Below are positions 43,869 to 53,584 of a stretch of 64,000 nt of DNA, in pieces (position 1 is the stretch's first letter; the number at the start of each line of letters is the position of its first letter). Origin of the DNA: Streptacidiphilus jeojiense (GTDB lineage: Bacteria > Actinomycetota > Actinomycetes > Streptomycetales > Streptomycetaceae); NCBI RefSeq assembly GCF_000719095.1, contig NZ_JOEH01000006.1, positions 248,001 to 312,000 on the forward strand. Direction: 5' to 3'. The notes under the pieces were generated by a model. It did not search any database and was not told the origin of the DNA. It was given only the letters and a program-made list of their open reading frames with translations. The translations under genes and the position numbers were made by a program.

Positions 43869-44621
43869 TCAGAAGCCTTCGGCCTCGCGCCGGTAGCGTC
43901 CGGGCGTGCTGCCGAAGGCGTGCCGGAACGACTCCACGAAGGCGCTGGTGCTGCTGTATCCGCAGGCGGTCGCGGTGGTGGTGACGGAGGCTCCGGCGGC
44001 CAGCAGCTTGAGCGAGTGGTGCAGCCGCAGCTGGGTCCGCCACTGCGGGAAGGTCATCGCGGTGTGCTCCCGGAACAGCCGGCTGAGGGTGCGTTCGCCG
44101 GCGCCGATCGCGGCGCCGAGCTGGGCCAGGGTGCGCGGGTCGGACGGGTCGGCCAGCAGCAGCTCGGTGATGTCCCGCAGCCGGGGGTCGCTGGGGGAGG
44201 GCAGATGCAGCGGCAGCGCCGGCACCCGGCGCAGCTGGTCCAGGGCCACCCGCTCCAGGTTGGCCCTGGCCTGCTCGTCCGCGTCCCGGTCCTCGATCAG
44301 CGCGGTGATGACCTCGCGCAGCAGCGGGCCGACCGCCACCACGGTCGGCTGGTCCACGCGCAGCGGATTGACCGAGGCCTCGAAGATCAGGTTGTACATC
44401 TGGGTCGGGCCGTGCGCCTGGTGGGCGTGCGGCACCCCGGCCGGCACCCAGACCGCGCGGTGCGGCGGCACCACCCAGGCGCCGAGGCCGGTGGACACCT
44501 GGAGCACCCCGGACCTGGGGTAGATCAGCTGGTGGACCTCGTGGTCGTGCCACTCGACCCGTTCGCGGTGGGTGAGCGACTTCCGGTCCGGGCCGGGCAG
44601 AGGCAGGCGGGTTACCGACAC
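43869..44621 (-). CDS. AraC family transcriptional regulator
   Basis: A 250-residue regulator with an N-terminal cupin sensor (EWHDHEVHQLIYPRSGVLQVS, AVWVPAGVPHAHQ). The C-terminal double helix-turn-helix reads TLAQLGAAIGAGERTLSRLFREHTAMTFPQW and ASVTTTATACGYSSTSAFVESFRHAFGSTPGRYR. It is divergent from an MFS transporter gene 54 bases away and very likely controls it. The GTG at 44621 has no ribosome site, and the intergenic space is too short for a long leader, so leaderless translation is possible. The open frame extends far upstream but is not credible as coding. Confidence 0.88.
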   Translation of the reverse strand: MSVTRLPLPGPDRKSLTHRERVEWHDHEVHQLIYPRSGVLQVSTGLGAWVVPPHRAVWVPAGVPHAHQAHGPTQMYNLIFEASVNPLRVDQPTVVAVGPLLREVITALIEDRDADEQARANLERVALDQLRRVPALPLHLPSPSDPRLRDITELLLADPSDPRTLAQLGAAIGAGERTLSRLFREHTAMTFPQWRTQLRLHHSLKLLAAGASVTTTATACGYSSTSAFVESFRHAFGSTPGRYRREAEGF

Positions 44622-44635
44622 AAGTAGGCAGGATA

Positions 44636-44652
44636 CTGGTAGCCCGCACCAG
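44636..44652. promoter_or_regulatory. inverted repeat between the araC-like and MFS genes
   Basis: CTGGT and ACCAG flank a 7-base centre in the 54-base divergent space. It is a candidate site for the AraC-type protein. Confidence 0.35.
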
Positions 44653-44675
44653 GACGTCGGCGAAATCCTGGGTGC

Positions 44676-45887
44676 ATGCAGAGTCCTCCCCGTTCTCCCG
44701 GTTCTCCCGGTTCGACACTGCCCTCCCGGCCCGCTGCGGCCGGTTCCGGGCCGACCACCTGGCAGCGGATGCGCCTGTGGGGCGCGGCCCATGCCGTCGA
44801 CGACCTCTACCAGGGCCTGGTGCCCGCGAGCGTGCCCTACTTCGTGCTGGACCGGCACTACGGCTACGTCGCCGCGGCCGGGCTCACCATGGCCGCCACG
44901 CTGGGCAGTTCGGTGCCGCAGCCGTTCATCGGGGTACTGGTGGACCGGCTGCGCCCCGGCTGGCTGGCGGCCGCCGGGGTCGGCCTGGCCGGCCTCGGGC
45001 TCGGACTGTCGGGGCTGGTCCCGACGTATCCGCTGGTGTGGACGCTGATCCTGCTCTCCGGGCTCGGCGTGGCCATGTTCCACCCCGCCGCCGGGCGCTC
45101 GGCCCGGGAGGCGGCCGGCGACAGCGCCGGGGCGATGAGCATCTTCGCCGCGGGCGGCAGCGTCGGATTCTTCCTCGCCCCGGTCCTGGCCACCCCGGCA
45201 CTGGTGGCCTGGGGCGTCGGCGCCACGGCGCTGTTCATCCCGCCGGCCGTGCTGATGGCCTTCGCCCTGCTGCGGAACCGCCGCCGGCACGGCGAGCTCA
45301 CCGCCGGCGCCCCGGCCAGGTCGGGCCGCGACCAGTGGAACCCGTTCCTGGTGCTGACGGCGATCGAGGTGGTCCGCTCGGTGGCGTTCTTCGGCGTCAA
45401 CACCTTCATCGAGCTGTACTGGCTGCGCGAGCTGCACACCGGCCGGGCGCTGGCCGGCACCGCGCTGGCCTGCTTCCTCGGCGGGGGAGTGCTGGGCACC
45501 CTGCTGGGCGGGCGGATCTCGGACCGGATCGGCATGGTCCGCACCGTCCAGCTCGGCGCCGTCCTGGCCGTCCCGCTGCTGGTCGGCCTGCGGCTGACGC
45601 CGGGCGGAGCACTGCCGCTGCTGTTCGCGCTGCTGTCCGGGGTCGCGCTCAACATCCCCTTCGCGGTGCTGGTCAAGCTGGGGCAGGACTACCTGCCCTC
45701 GCGTCCGGGAACCGCCGCGGGCGTCACCCTCGGACTGGCCGTCAGCATCGGCGGGCTGATCTCCCCGGCCTTCGGCGTGCTTGCGGACGCGCACGGGCCG
45801 CAGGCGGTGCTGGCCGTCATCTGCGTGGTCCCGGTGCTGGCCCTGGGACTCGGGCTCTTCCTGCGCGAACCCGACACCGATGTCTAG
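44676..45887 (+). CDS. MFS transporter, fosmidomycin-resistance (Fsr)-like
   Basis: A 403-residue 12-helix MFS protein. The opening WGAAHAVDDLYQGLVPASVPYFVLDRHYGYVAAAGLTMAATLGSSVPQP, broken over two helices, matches the Fsr group, which exports fosmidomycin and related compounds in E. coli. Motif A-like GVLVDRLRPGW and the C-half GTLLGGRISDRIGMVRTVQ follow. The substrate here is unknown. It is divergent from an AraC regulator, the common arrangement for an inducible efflux pump. No strong ribosome site precedes the ATG. Confidence 0.87.
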   Translation: MQSPPRSPGSPGSTLPSRPAAAGSGPTTWQRMRLWGAAHAVDDLYQGLVPASVPYFVLDRHYGYVAAAGLTMAATLGSSVPQPFIGVLVDRLRPGWLAAAGVGLAGLGLGLSGLVPTYPLVWTLILLSGLGVAMFHPAAGRSAREAAGDSAGAMSIFAAGGSVGFFLAPVLATPALVAWGVGATALFIPPAVLMAFALLRNRRRHGELTAGAPARSGRDQWNPFLVLTAIEVVRSVAFFGVNTFIELYWLRELHTGRALAGTALACFLGGGVLGTLLGGRISDRIGMVRTVQLGAVLAVPLLVGLRLTPGGALPLLFALLSGVALNIPFAVLVKLGQDYLPSRPGTAAGVTLGLAVSIGGLISPAFGVLADAHGPQAVLAVICVVPVLALGLGLFLREPDTDV

Positions 45888-45972
45888 ACCGATCGCGCCT
45901 GGTCGCTGACGGCGGTTCAACTGCCGTGACCACGTGTTCACCCATGGATCTGCCATGTCCCCTACCGATCAC

Positions 45973-45989
45973 AGTGACGAGGCGTCACT
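45973..45989. promoter_or_regulatory. 17-bp palindrome upstream of the LysM/BTAD gene
   Basis: AGTGACGAGGCGTCACT has perfect 7-base arms and a 3-base centre and lies 45 bases before the start codon. Its GTGACG half-sites resemble the TGACG-N3-CGTCA site at 8566. It is probably an operator. Confidence 0.5.
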
Positions 45990-46034
45990 CTAGGTGTCAG
46001 GCGTGCCGCGTCGGCGCGCCCGAGGGGGAGGGCC

Positions 46035-49000
46035 ATGGGCCCGCAGTCGCGCGACGCCGCTCCCGCCTCCGCCTCCGCCGCCGGGCGGACGATGCGGCGG
46101 CGGCACGGCGCGCTGCCCGGATGGCGGCCGGTGCTGGTACGCGGCTGCGCCGGGCTGGTCCTGCTGCCGGCGCTGCTGGCCGGGCTGCCGCTGGTGCTGT
46201 TGTACGGGACGCTGGCACTGGCCCGGGACGGCGGACCGTTCGGCGGCCAAGGCCTGGGCGGCTTGATGAGCGCCCCCGACCAGGGGCAGTTGCTGGTCTG
46301 GGTGCTTGCCGCGATCGGCTGGCTGGCCTGGGCCGGCTTCGCGCTGGGGGTGCTGGTCGAACTCGCGGCACGGATCGGCGGACGGGTCCCGCGCCGGATC
46401 CCGGCGCTGGGCTGGTCGCAGCGGTCCGCCGCCGCGCTGCTCGGTGCGGTGTTCGCACTGCTGCCGGCCTCGGGAGCGTTCGCTGCCGCGCTCCCGGCAC
46501 CGGCCGCGGCGGTCTCGGCGACCGCGCCGCCGGCCGTCGCGCCGACAGGTGCCGCGAAGGCCGCCGCCACTGCCGCGGCCTCCTATACCGTGCACACCGT
46601 GCAGGCGGTCCGCCCGGCCGAGACGCTCTGGTCCATCGCCGAGTCCCGGCTGGGCAGCGGTGACCGTTGGCAGGAGATCGCCCGGCTCAACCAGGGGCGG
46701 GTGATGGACGCGACCGGAGCGGTCTTCCTGGCGGACGCACCGCTCTCGCCCGGCTGGCAACTGGCCATGCCGGCCGATGCGGTGACGGTTACTCAGAAGG
46801 GTTCACCCGAAACCTCAACCACGGTGACGGTGCACCAGGGTGACACCCTCACCGGAATCGCCGAGGAGCACCGTGTCAGTGGGGGCTGGGAATCCGTCTA
46901 TGCCACCAACCGGCAGGTCATCGGGGCCGATCCGGATGTGATCCAGCCGGGCGAGCAACTCCGGCTCCCGGGTGCGGCGCCCGCGTCCGCCCGTCCCACT
47001 GCGGCACCGACACCTACGCCGACACCCACGCCTACGCCGACGCCGACGCCGACACCGACACCCGCTCCCGCGCACCGGTCCGTACCCGAGGAGGCGGTGC
47101 CGGACCCTGCCGCCGCCGGGGCCGCTGCCCAGGGACCCGCCGCGCCGGCGCCGGTCGCGCCGCACGCCGGAGATCCGGTCCGGCTCCCCGCCCTCGGTGC
47201 CGCCGCGCTCCTCGCCGCCGGCCTGGTCGGGCTGCTGGTCCGCAACCGGGTCCGCCAGCAGCGCCGCAGGCCCCCGCGTCGGCGCATCCCCATGCCCGAC
47301 GTCGAGGAGCAGCAGTACGAGGCGTTCCTCCGGGCCGTGGCCGACCCGACCGGGCTGGACCTGCTCGACCGCACCCTGCGCACCCTGGGCATGACCTGCC
47401 TGGAGACCGGGGCCGAACTGCCCCCGCTGACCGCCGTGGCCTTGCGCCCCGGCGGCACCGTCGACCTGCACCTGGCGGTTCCGGCGCCACCGCTCGCGCC
47501 CTTCGAGGGTTCTCCGGACGGGCGGATCTGGCGCTGCCGCGCCCGTGAGGCCGAGCTGATCGCCCAGGAGCGGGCCGGCGTCGTCCCGGCCCCCTATCCG
47601 GCGCTGGTCACCCTGGGCCGCACCCTGGACGGGGTGCACGTCCTGGTGGACCTGGAGCAGGTAAGGCATCTGCACCTGGACGGCAGCCCGGAGGAGGTCG
47701 CCGCCGTCAGCCGGGCGCTGACAGCTGAACTCGCGGCGAGCCCGCTCGCGGACCGGATCCGGCTGTTCGCCGTCGGCAGCCCTGGCCCGGCCAGCGCCGA
47801 GGAGGCCTTCGGCGGCGACCGGATGGCCGTCTGCGGCAGCACCGACCAGGCCCTCTCCGGTCTGGCCGGACACCGGTCGGCGCTGGTCGACTCATTGACG
47901 GAATGTCAGGTCCCCCACCCTCGCTCGGCCCGCTCCCAGGGCGTGGCCACCGAGCTCTGGGTGCCCGCCCTGCTCTGCACCGACCAGACCTTGACGGAGG
48001 GTCAGCTGGCGCAGCTAGACTGGGTCCTGTCCGGGGAGGAACACCGCTGCATCGCCGCGGTCACCCCGGCGACGGCCGGGCCTGGACTCCATGTCGACGC
48101 CCGCCCCGGTCATCACGGCTCGCCCGACGGGCTGCCTTTCGCCGTCGAGCTGCAACGCCTGACGGCGGACGAGTACGCGGCGGCGCTGAGCCTGCTCGCC
48201 ACCAGCCGACGGCCTTCCGACGAACCGGCACCGGACTGGACCGGCCACGATCCGGAGGCCGAACCCGACCGGGACGACCCCTTCGTCATCCCGGTACTGG
48301 CCACCCGTTCCCGGGCGACCGGTGGCGGCACCCCGGCCTCGGCCACCTCCGTCCCGCTGCTCGACCCCGACCTGCCGGGCGCGGGCCGGCCCGTCCCGGG
48401 CCACCGGGGCGGACTGATCCCGTCACTGAGCGGCGGCCTGAGGGCGCATCAGGCAGCGGAGGGGCAGGGACACGGCGAGCGCCAGCGCCAGGGTCAGGGC
48501 CAGGGCCAGGGCCAAGGCCAAAGCCACGGCCACGGACCGGCATCGGTACAGGGCCGGCTGCCGCAGCCCCCGGTACCGCCTTCGCGTACCGGGCCGCCGC
48601 CGCCGCTCGGCGAGGACGGCTGGCCGCTGGCTCCGGCCCCGCGCATCCTGCTGCTCGGGCCGGTGCGGCTGATTGGCACCAACGGCTTCGCCGAACCCGC
48701 GCTCACCAGCCAGTTGACCGCCCTGGCCGCACTGCTGGCGGCCCATCCGGACCCCGACCCCAGACTCGTGGACGCGGTGATCCATCCCGTCCCCTACGCC
48801 GCCCGACGACCGGCCGCGGTCGGCCGCAGGGCCCAGCAGATCCGCACCGCGGCGCTGTCCCGGCTGCGCGACTGGCTGGGGGTCGCGCCCGGTGGTGTTC
48901 CCTATCTGGACCCGGCCGCCAGGCGGCTGCACCCCGCCGTGACCTGCGACTGGACCGACTTCCACGACCTGTACCGGCACGGTATGAACGCCTCGGGCCC

Positions 49001-49439
49001 GGCGGAGGACGCGGCGCTGCGCCGGGCGCTGGACCTGGTGCGCGGAGGCCCGTTCGCCGGTTCGCACCACCTGTACCCCTGGGCTGAGCCCTACCGCCAG
49101 GACATGGTCTCGGCGATCATCGACGCCTCCCACGAACTCGCCAAGCGCCGCCTCGCCGTCGGCGACCTCAACGGCTGCGAGACCGCGCTGCACAGCGGGC
49201 TCGCGGCCGTCCCCGAGGCCGAGATCCTGCACCGGGGTCTGATCCGCCTCTATGCCACCTCGGGGCTCGGCAACCACGTCGCCGCCACCATCACCAGGCT
49301 CGCCCAGGTCAACGACGCCCTGGGGTGCCTCGACTACGAGCCGGAGACCCTCGAACTCCTCGACTCGATCGCCGGCCGGGGGCGTACGCACCGGCGCAGA
49401 CCAGGATCCGGACACCGGTACCGCTACAGACGCATCTGA
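46035..49439 (+). CDS. large membrane protein with LysM domains and a BTAD-type domain
   Basis: A 1134-residue membrane protein. Hydrophobic segments near 36-63, 86-111, 131-152 and 384-403, with basic flanks RRRHGALPGWR, RIGGRVPRRIP and RNRVRQQRRR, predict the N-terminus inside, the region 153-383 outside and the C-terminus inside. The outer part has LysM-like domains at about 185-246 and 263-312, then a Pro-Thr linker. The inner part has no recognised domain to about 890, contains a Gln-Gly repeat near 820, then carries a bacterial transcriptional activator (BTAD/TPR) domain at about 915-1095 without the usual SARP DNA-binding domain at its N-side. It may relay a wall signal. A purine-rich site precedes the ATG. 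It lies 62 bases before the Rpf-type gene. Confidence 0.82.
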   Translation: MGPQSRDAAPASASAAGRTMRRRHGALPGWRPVLVRGCAGLVLLPALLAGLPLVLLYGTLALARDGGPFGGQGLGGLMSAPDQGQLLVWVLAAIGWLAWAGFALGVLVELAARIGGRVPRRIPALGWSQRSAAALLGAVFALLPASGAFAAALPAPAAAVSATAPPAVAPTGAAKAAATAAASYTVHTVQAVRPAETLWSIAESRLGSGDRWQEIARLNQGRVMDATGAVFLADAPLSPGWQLAMPADAVTVTQKGSPETSTTVTVHQGDTLTGIAEEHRVSGGWESVYATNRQVIGADPDVIQPGEQLRLPGAAPASARPTAAPTPTPTPTPTPTPTPTPTPAPAHRSVPEEAVPDPAAAGAAAQGPAAPAPVAPHAGDPVRLPALGAAALLAAGLVGLLVRNRVRQQRRRPPRRRIPMPDVEEQQYEAFLRAVADPTGLDLLDRTLRTLGMTCLETGAELPPLTAVALRPGGTVDLHLAVPAPPLAPFEGSPDGRIWRCRAREAELIAQERAGVVPAPYPALVTLGRTLDGVHVLVDLEQVRHLHLDGSPEEVAAVSRALTAELAASPLADRIRLFAVGSPGPASAEEAFGGDRMAVCGSTDQALSGLAGHRSALVDSLTECQVPHPRSARSQGVATELWVPALLCTDQTLTEGQLAQLDWVLSGEEHRCIAAVTPATAGPGLHVDARPGHHGSPDGLPFAVELQRLTADEYAAALSLLATSRRPSDEPAPDWTGHDPEAEPDRDDPFVIPVLATRSRATGGGTPASATSVPLLDPDLPGAGRPVPGHRGGLIPSLSGGLRAHQAAEGQGHGERQRQGQGQGQGQGQSHGHGPASVQGRLPQPPVPPSRTGPPPPLGEDGWPLAPAPRILLLGPVRLIGTNGFAEPALTSQLTALAALLAAHPDPDPRLVDAVIHPVPYAARRPAAVGRRAQQIRTAALSRLRDWLGVAPGGVPYLDPAARRLHPAVTCDWTDFHDLYRHGMNASGPAEDAALRRALDLVRGGPFAGSHHLYPWAEPYRQDMVSAIIDASHELAKRRLAVGDLNGCETALHSGLAAVPEAEILHRGLIRLYATSGLGNHVAATITRLAQVNDALGCLDYEPETLELLDSIAGRGRTHRRRPGSGHRYRYRRI

Positions 49440-49489
49440 CGCAGACCCGATACCTCTCTGCGATTTCCCACGACCTGTCACCACTGTGA

Positions 49490-50751
<1,262 letters not shown>

Positions 50752-50856
50752 GCGGCGACACAGCGAGAGGGACACATCCGTCACAGGGGCCGCGTAGGGT
50801 GACCTCCGGTGCTGACCCGGTGCCCACCCGGTGCGGCGCGGACGGAAGGAAACCAC

Positions 50857-51948
50857 GTGCGGCCCCTGCTCGGAGTGATCGGCGCCCTCGCCGTCCTCGG
50901 TGTGTTCTCGTCGGTGGTGCGCACCCTGGTGATGCCCCGGCCCTCCAGCTCCGGCTTCACCCGGGTGGTGCTGGCGACGCTGTTCGTGCCGTTCCAGCTG
51001 CTCGCCGACCGCTGCTCCAGCGTGGAGCGCAAGGACAAGGTGCTGGCCCCGGTCGCACCGCTGTCGCTGCTGGTCACGCTGGTGCTGTGGCTGCTGTCGT
51101 TCCTGGTCGGTTACGCCCTGCTCGAAGCGGCGGTCAGCGATCTCGGCGTCAAGGCGGCGCTGGACGAGGCCGGGTCGTCGCTGTTCACCCTGGGCTTCGC
51201 CAGCAGCAACCGCAGCGCGCTCACCGCCGTCGACTTCTGCGCGGCGGCCACCGGCCCGATCGTCATCGCGCTGCAGATCGGCTACCTGCCCGCCCTCTAC
51301 AGCGCCTACGCGGCCAGGGAGGCGGAGGTGACCCTGCTCCAGTCGCGCTCCGGCAGCCCGCCCTGGGGGCCGGAGATCCTGGCCCGCTACTCCCAGGCGG
51401 AGCTGTTGGACTCGCTGGACCAGTTGTTCAGCAACTGGGAGCGCTGGGCCGCCCAGGTCAACGAGAGCCACACCACCTATCCGGTGCTGATCCAGTTCCG
51501 CTCGGCCCGCGCCACCCGCAACTGGATGGTCTCGCTGCTGTCGGTCCTCGACGCGGCTGCCCTCAGCTTGGCCTTCAACCCGTCCCGGCGTCCGCAGACC
51601 CCGGCCCGGATGGCGCTGCGGGCCGGCTACGTCTGCCTGCGCGACCTCGCCGACGTCCGGGGCATCCCCTACAGCGCCGATCCGATGCCGGACGACCCGC
51701 TCGACCTCGACTACGGGTCGTTCCTGGAGGGCGTGGAGCGGATGCGCCAGCAGGGCTTCCCGATGGAGCGCACCCCGGAGCAGGCCTGGCCGCACTTCCG
51801 CGGCTGGCGGGTCAACTATGAGAACCTCGCCTACCGCCTCGCCTACGACATCGACGCCGTCCCGGCCGCCTGGTCCGGCTCCCGCCGCACCCCCTCGGTC
51901 ATCCTGCGACCGACGACCCCGAAGGACCGCCAGCCGGCCGCCCGCTGA
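50857..51948 (+). CDS. membrane protein with channel-like pore segment
   Basis: A 363-residue membrane protein with an N-terminal helix (1-25), a second (about 73-93) and a third (about 130-150). Between the last two lies AGSSLFTLGFASSNRSA, which recalls the pore helix and TVGYG filter of two-helix potassium channels but is degenerate. The remaining 200 residues are a soluble, probably cytoplasmic domain. Function is not known; an ion channel relation is inference. The GTG at 50857 follows GGAAGGA. Its last 50 bases overlap the convergent arginase-family gene. Confidence 0.7.
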   Translation: MRPLLGVIGALAVLGVFSSVVRTLVMPRPSSSGFTRVVLATLFVPFQLLADRCSSVERKDKVLAPVAPLSLLVTLVLWLLSFLVGYALLEAAVSDLGVKAALDEAGSSLFTLGFASSNRSALTAVDFCAAATGPIVIALQIGYLPALYSAYAAREAEVTLLQSRSGSPPWGPEILARYSQAELLDSLDQLFSNWERWAAQVNESHTTYPVLIQFRSARATRNWMVSLLSVLDAAALSLAFNPSRRPQTPARMALRAGYVCLRDLADVRGIPYSADPMPDDPLDLDYGSFLEGVERMRQQGFPMERTPEQAWPHFRGWRVNYENLAYRLAYDIDAVPAAWSGSRRTPSVILRPTTPKDRQPAAR

Positions 51949-52882
51949 CGCCGGGTGGTACGGCGCCGGCGAGGACCCGGCCCAGTACCTCCGCCAGCCG
52001 GCGCAGCAGCTCGCCCTCCGGGTCGTGGTCCGGGTTGACCTCGGTGACCACCAGGCCGGCGAAGGCCGGGCTCGCGCACAGGCGGGCCAGGACGGATTCG
52101 GCCTGATCGAGTGTCAGGCCGTTGAAGTGCGGGAAGTTCGCGAGCGGGAAGGCGCCGGTGTCCAGCACGTCCACGTCGAAGTGGACCAGCACCGACTCCG
52201 CCCGTGCCTCGACGTGGGCGAGCGCCGCCACGGCGGCGCCCGCCGGGTCGGCGCGGACCGCCGCCACGGGCGTGGCGTGCAGGCGGTGGGCGGCCAGCCG
52301 GCCCCAGTGCTCGGTGCTGAGTTCGGCGGGGTCGAAGCCGAGCAGCGCGATGTGGTCGGCGGGGAGCAGCGGGTGGCGGCCGCCGAGGCGGGCGAGGGCG
52401 GGGGCGCCGTCGCCGAGCAGATGGGTCGTCCCCATGGTGTCCAGGACGGCGGAGTCGGTGGTCTCCGGGGTGCTCAGGTCGGCGTCACCGTCGAAGTAGA
52501 CCAGGCCGGGCGTGGTGCCCCGGGCCGACAGCCCGGCGACCGCGCCCAGGGTGATGGTGCAGTCGCCGCCCAGCACCAGCGGCAGCCGTCCGGTCGCCAC
52601 GACCGCCGCGACCTCGGCCGCGGTGCGGCCGGCGGTCTCCGCCACCCGCTCCAGGTCGCGGACGCCGTCCACCGGTGGGCTGGGCCGGTGCCGCTGTACC
52701 GGCAGGTCGCCGAAGTCCTCCACCGCGAGGCCGTGCCCGCTGAGTTCCTTGAGCAGGCCCGCCGCGCGCCAGGCGGCCGGGGCCTTCTCCTGGCCGGGGT
52801 TGTGCGAGCCCGCGCTGGTCGGGACTCCCAGAACGCCCAGCCCTCGTTCCGCGCTCCTCGTCCGCGTGTTCGTCGCCGTCAT
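51899..52882 (-). CDS. arginase-fold protein with altered metal ligands
   Basis: A 327-residue ureohydrolase-fold protein. The arginase blocks are recognisable but changed. GGDH is GGDC (Cys108), the DxHxD motif is D131-G-D133-A-D135, while the last motif D236-V-D238 is normal. Arginase and agmatinase use both missing His to hold the Mn pair, so either the metal site is rebuilt or the protein is not a ureohydrolase. A short GGGGAAG precedes the ATG. It follows the DGPF gene by 29 bases on the same strand, and the two may form an operon. Its 3' end overlaps the convergent membrane-protein gene by 50 bases. Confidence 0.82.
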   Translation of the reverse strand: MTATNTRTRSAERGLGVLGVPTSAGSHNPGQEKAPAAWRAAGLLKELSGHGLAVEDFGDLPVQRHRPSPPVDGVRDLERVAETAGRTAAEVAAVVATGRLPLVLGGDCTITLGAVAGLSARGTTPGLVYFDGDADLSTPETTDSAVLDTMGTTHLLGDGAPALARLGGRHPLLPADHIALLGFDPAELSTEHWGRLAAHRLHATPVAAVRADPAGAAVAALAHVEARAESVLVHFDVDVLDTGAFPLANFPHFNGLTLDQAESVLARLCASPAFAGLVVTEVNPDHDPEGELLRRLAEVLGRVLAGAVPPGVSGRPAGGPSGSSVAG

Positions 52883-52911
52883 GCGCTTCCCCTGCCCGCC
52901 CTCCGTGGCGC

Positions 52912-53319
52912 TCAGTCCTCCAGGATCGGCGGGGCGTCCAGCACCGGCTGGACGTGGATCGGCATGTTCAGCGGGCGTCCGCCGGGGCCGGGTGCGGTGG
53001 AGAGGTAGGCGGCGAGGTCGTAGGCGGCCTCGGCGGTGGGGCAGTCGACGATCCAGTAGCCGGCCAGGAACTCCTTCGTCTCGGGGTACGGGCCGTCGGT
53101 GATGACCGCTGCGCCGCCGTCGGCACCGGCCCTGACGATCCTGGCCTGGTCGGGGGAGGCGAGGCCCTGGGCGTCGACCAGCTTGCCCCGGGCGGCGATC
53201 TCCTGGTCGGCGTCCCGCATGAACCCGATGTGCGCGGCGATCTCGTCCTTCGTCCACCGGTCCATCGACGGGAAGCCGGCGGAGACCTGGCTGAACTGCA
53301 TCAGCAGCATGTACTTCAT
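52912..53319 (-). CDS. second DGPF/YCII-domain protein
   Basis: A 135-residue DGPF protein starting MKYMLLMQFSQ with the signature ITDGPYPETKEFLAGYWIVDC. It lacks a neighbouring sigma gene and instead precedes an arginase-fold gene. A CGTCGA-N17-CGAC element 41 bases or more upstream resembles the candidate promoter of the ECF42 operon, so it may be an orphan target of that sigma factor. GGGAG lies 7 bases before the ATG. The function of DGPF proteins remains unknown. Confidence 0.88.
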   Translation of the reverse strand: MKYMLLMQFSQVSAGFPSMDRWTKDEIAAHIGFMRDADQEIAARGKLVDAQGLASPDQARIVRAGADGGAAVITDGPYPETKEFLAGYWIVDCPTAEAAYDLAAYLSTAPGPGGRPLNMPIHVQPVLDAPPILED

Positions 53320-53335
53320 GGTGTTCTCCCTCAGG

Positions 53336-53367
53336 GTCGGTGTGTCGGTGTGTCGCTGTGTCGCTGC
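53336..53367. repeat. 8-bp tandem repeat in the DGPF upstream region
   Basis: Four 8-base units GTCGGTGT, GTCGGTGT, GTCGCTGT and GTCGCTGC run from 53336 to 53367, starting 16 bases before the DGPF start codon and covering the candidate -10 element. Confidence 0.85.
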
Positions 53368-53386
53368 GGTGGTGCGTCCTTCGACG
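53360..53386 (-). promoter_or_regulatory. candidate ECF42-type promoter of the second DGPF gene
   Basis: On the minus strand CGTCGA (53386-53381), 17 bases, then CGAC (53363-53360). It has the same layout as 12360-12386, with one change in the -35 (C for T). Short GC-rich words can occur by chance. Confidence 0.35.
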
Positions 53387-53548
53387 CTCTCGCTGACTGG
53401 TCGGAGCCGGGACCGGTTTCTCTACATCCCCCCGGAAGCAATCCGAGAAAACTTCCGGCGTGCGCCGGAGTGGTCCCTGTCTCCCCACACTGCAAGTCCT
53501 GGGGGTGCGCTGATCCGATCAGGTGACAATCGATACCCTGCCTGGGAA

Positions 53549-53565
53549 GGTTGTAGGTAGCAACC
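53549..53565. promoter_or_regulatory. inverted repeat upstream of the second MFS gene
   Basis: GGTTG and CAACC flank TAGGTAG, 19 bases before the MFS start codon. It is a possible operator in an AT-richer stretch. Confidence 0.3.
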
Positions 53566-53584
53566 ACTGAAATGGAGTCCCCAT

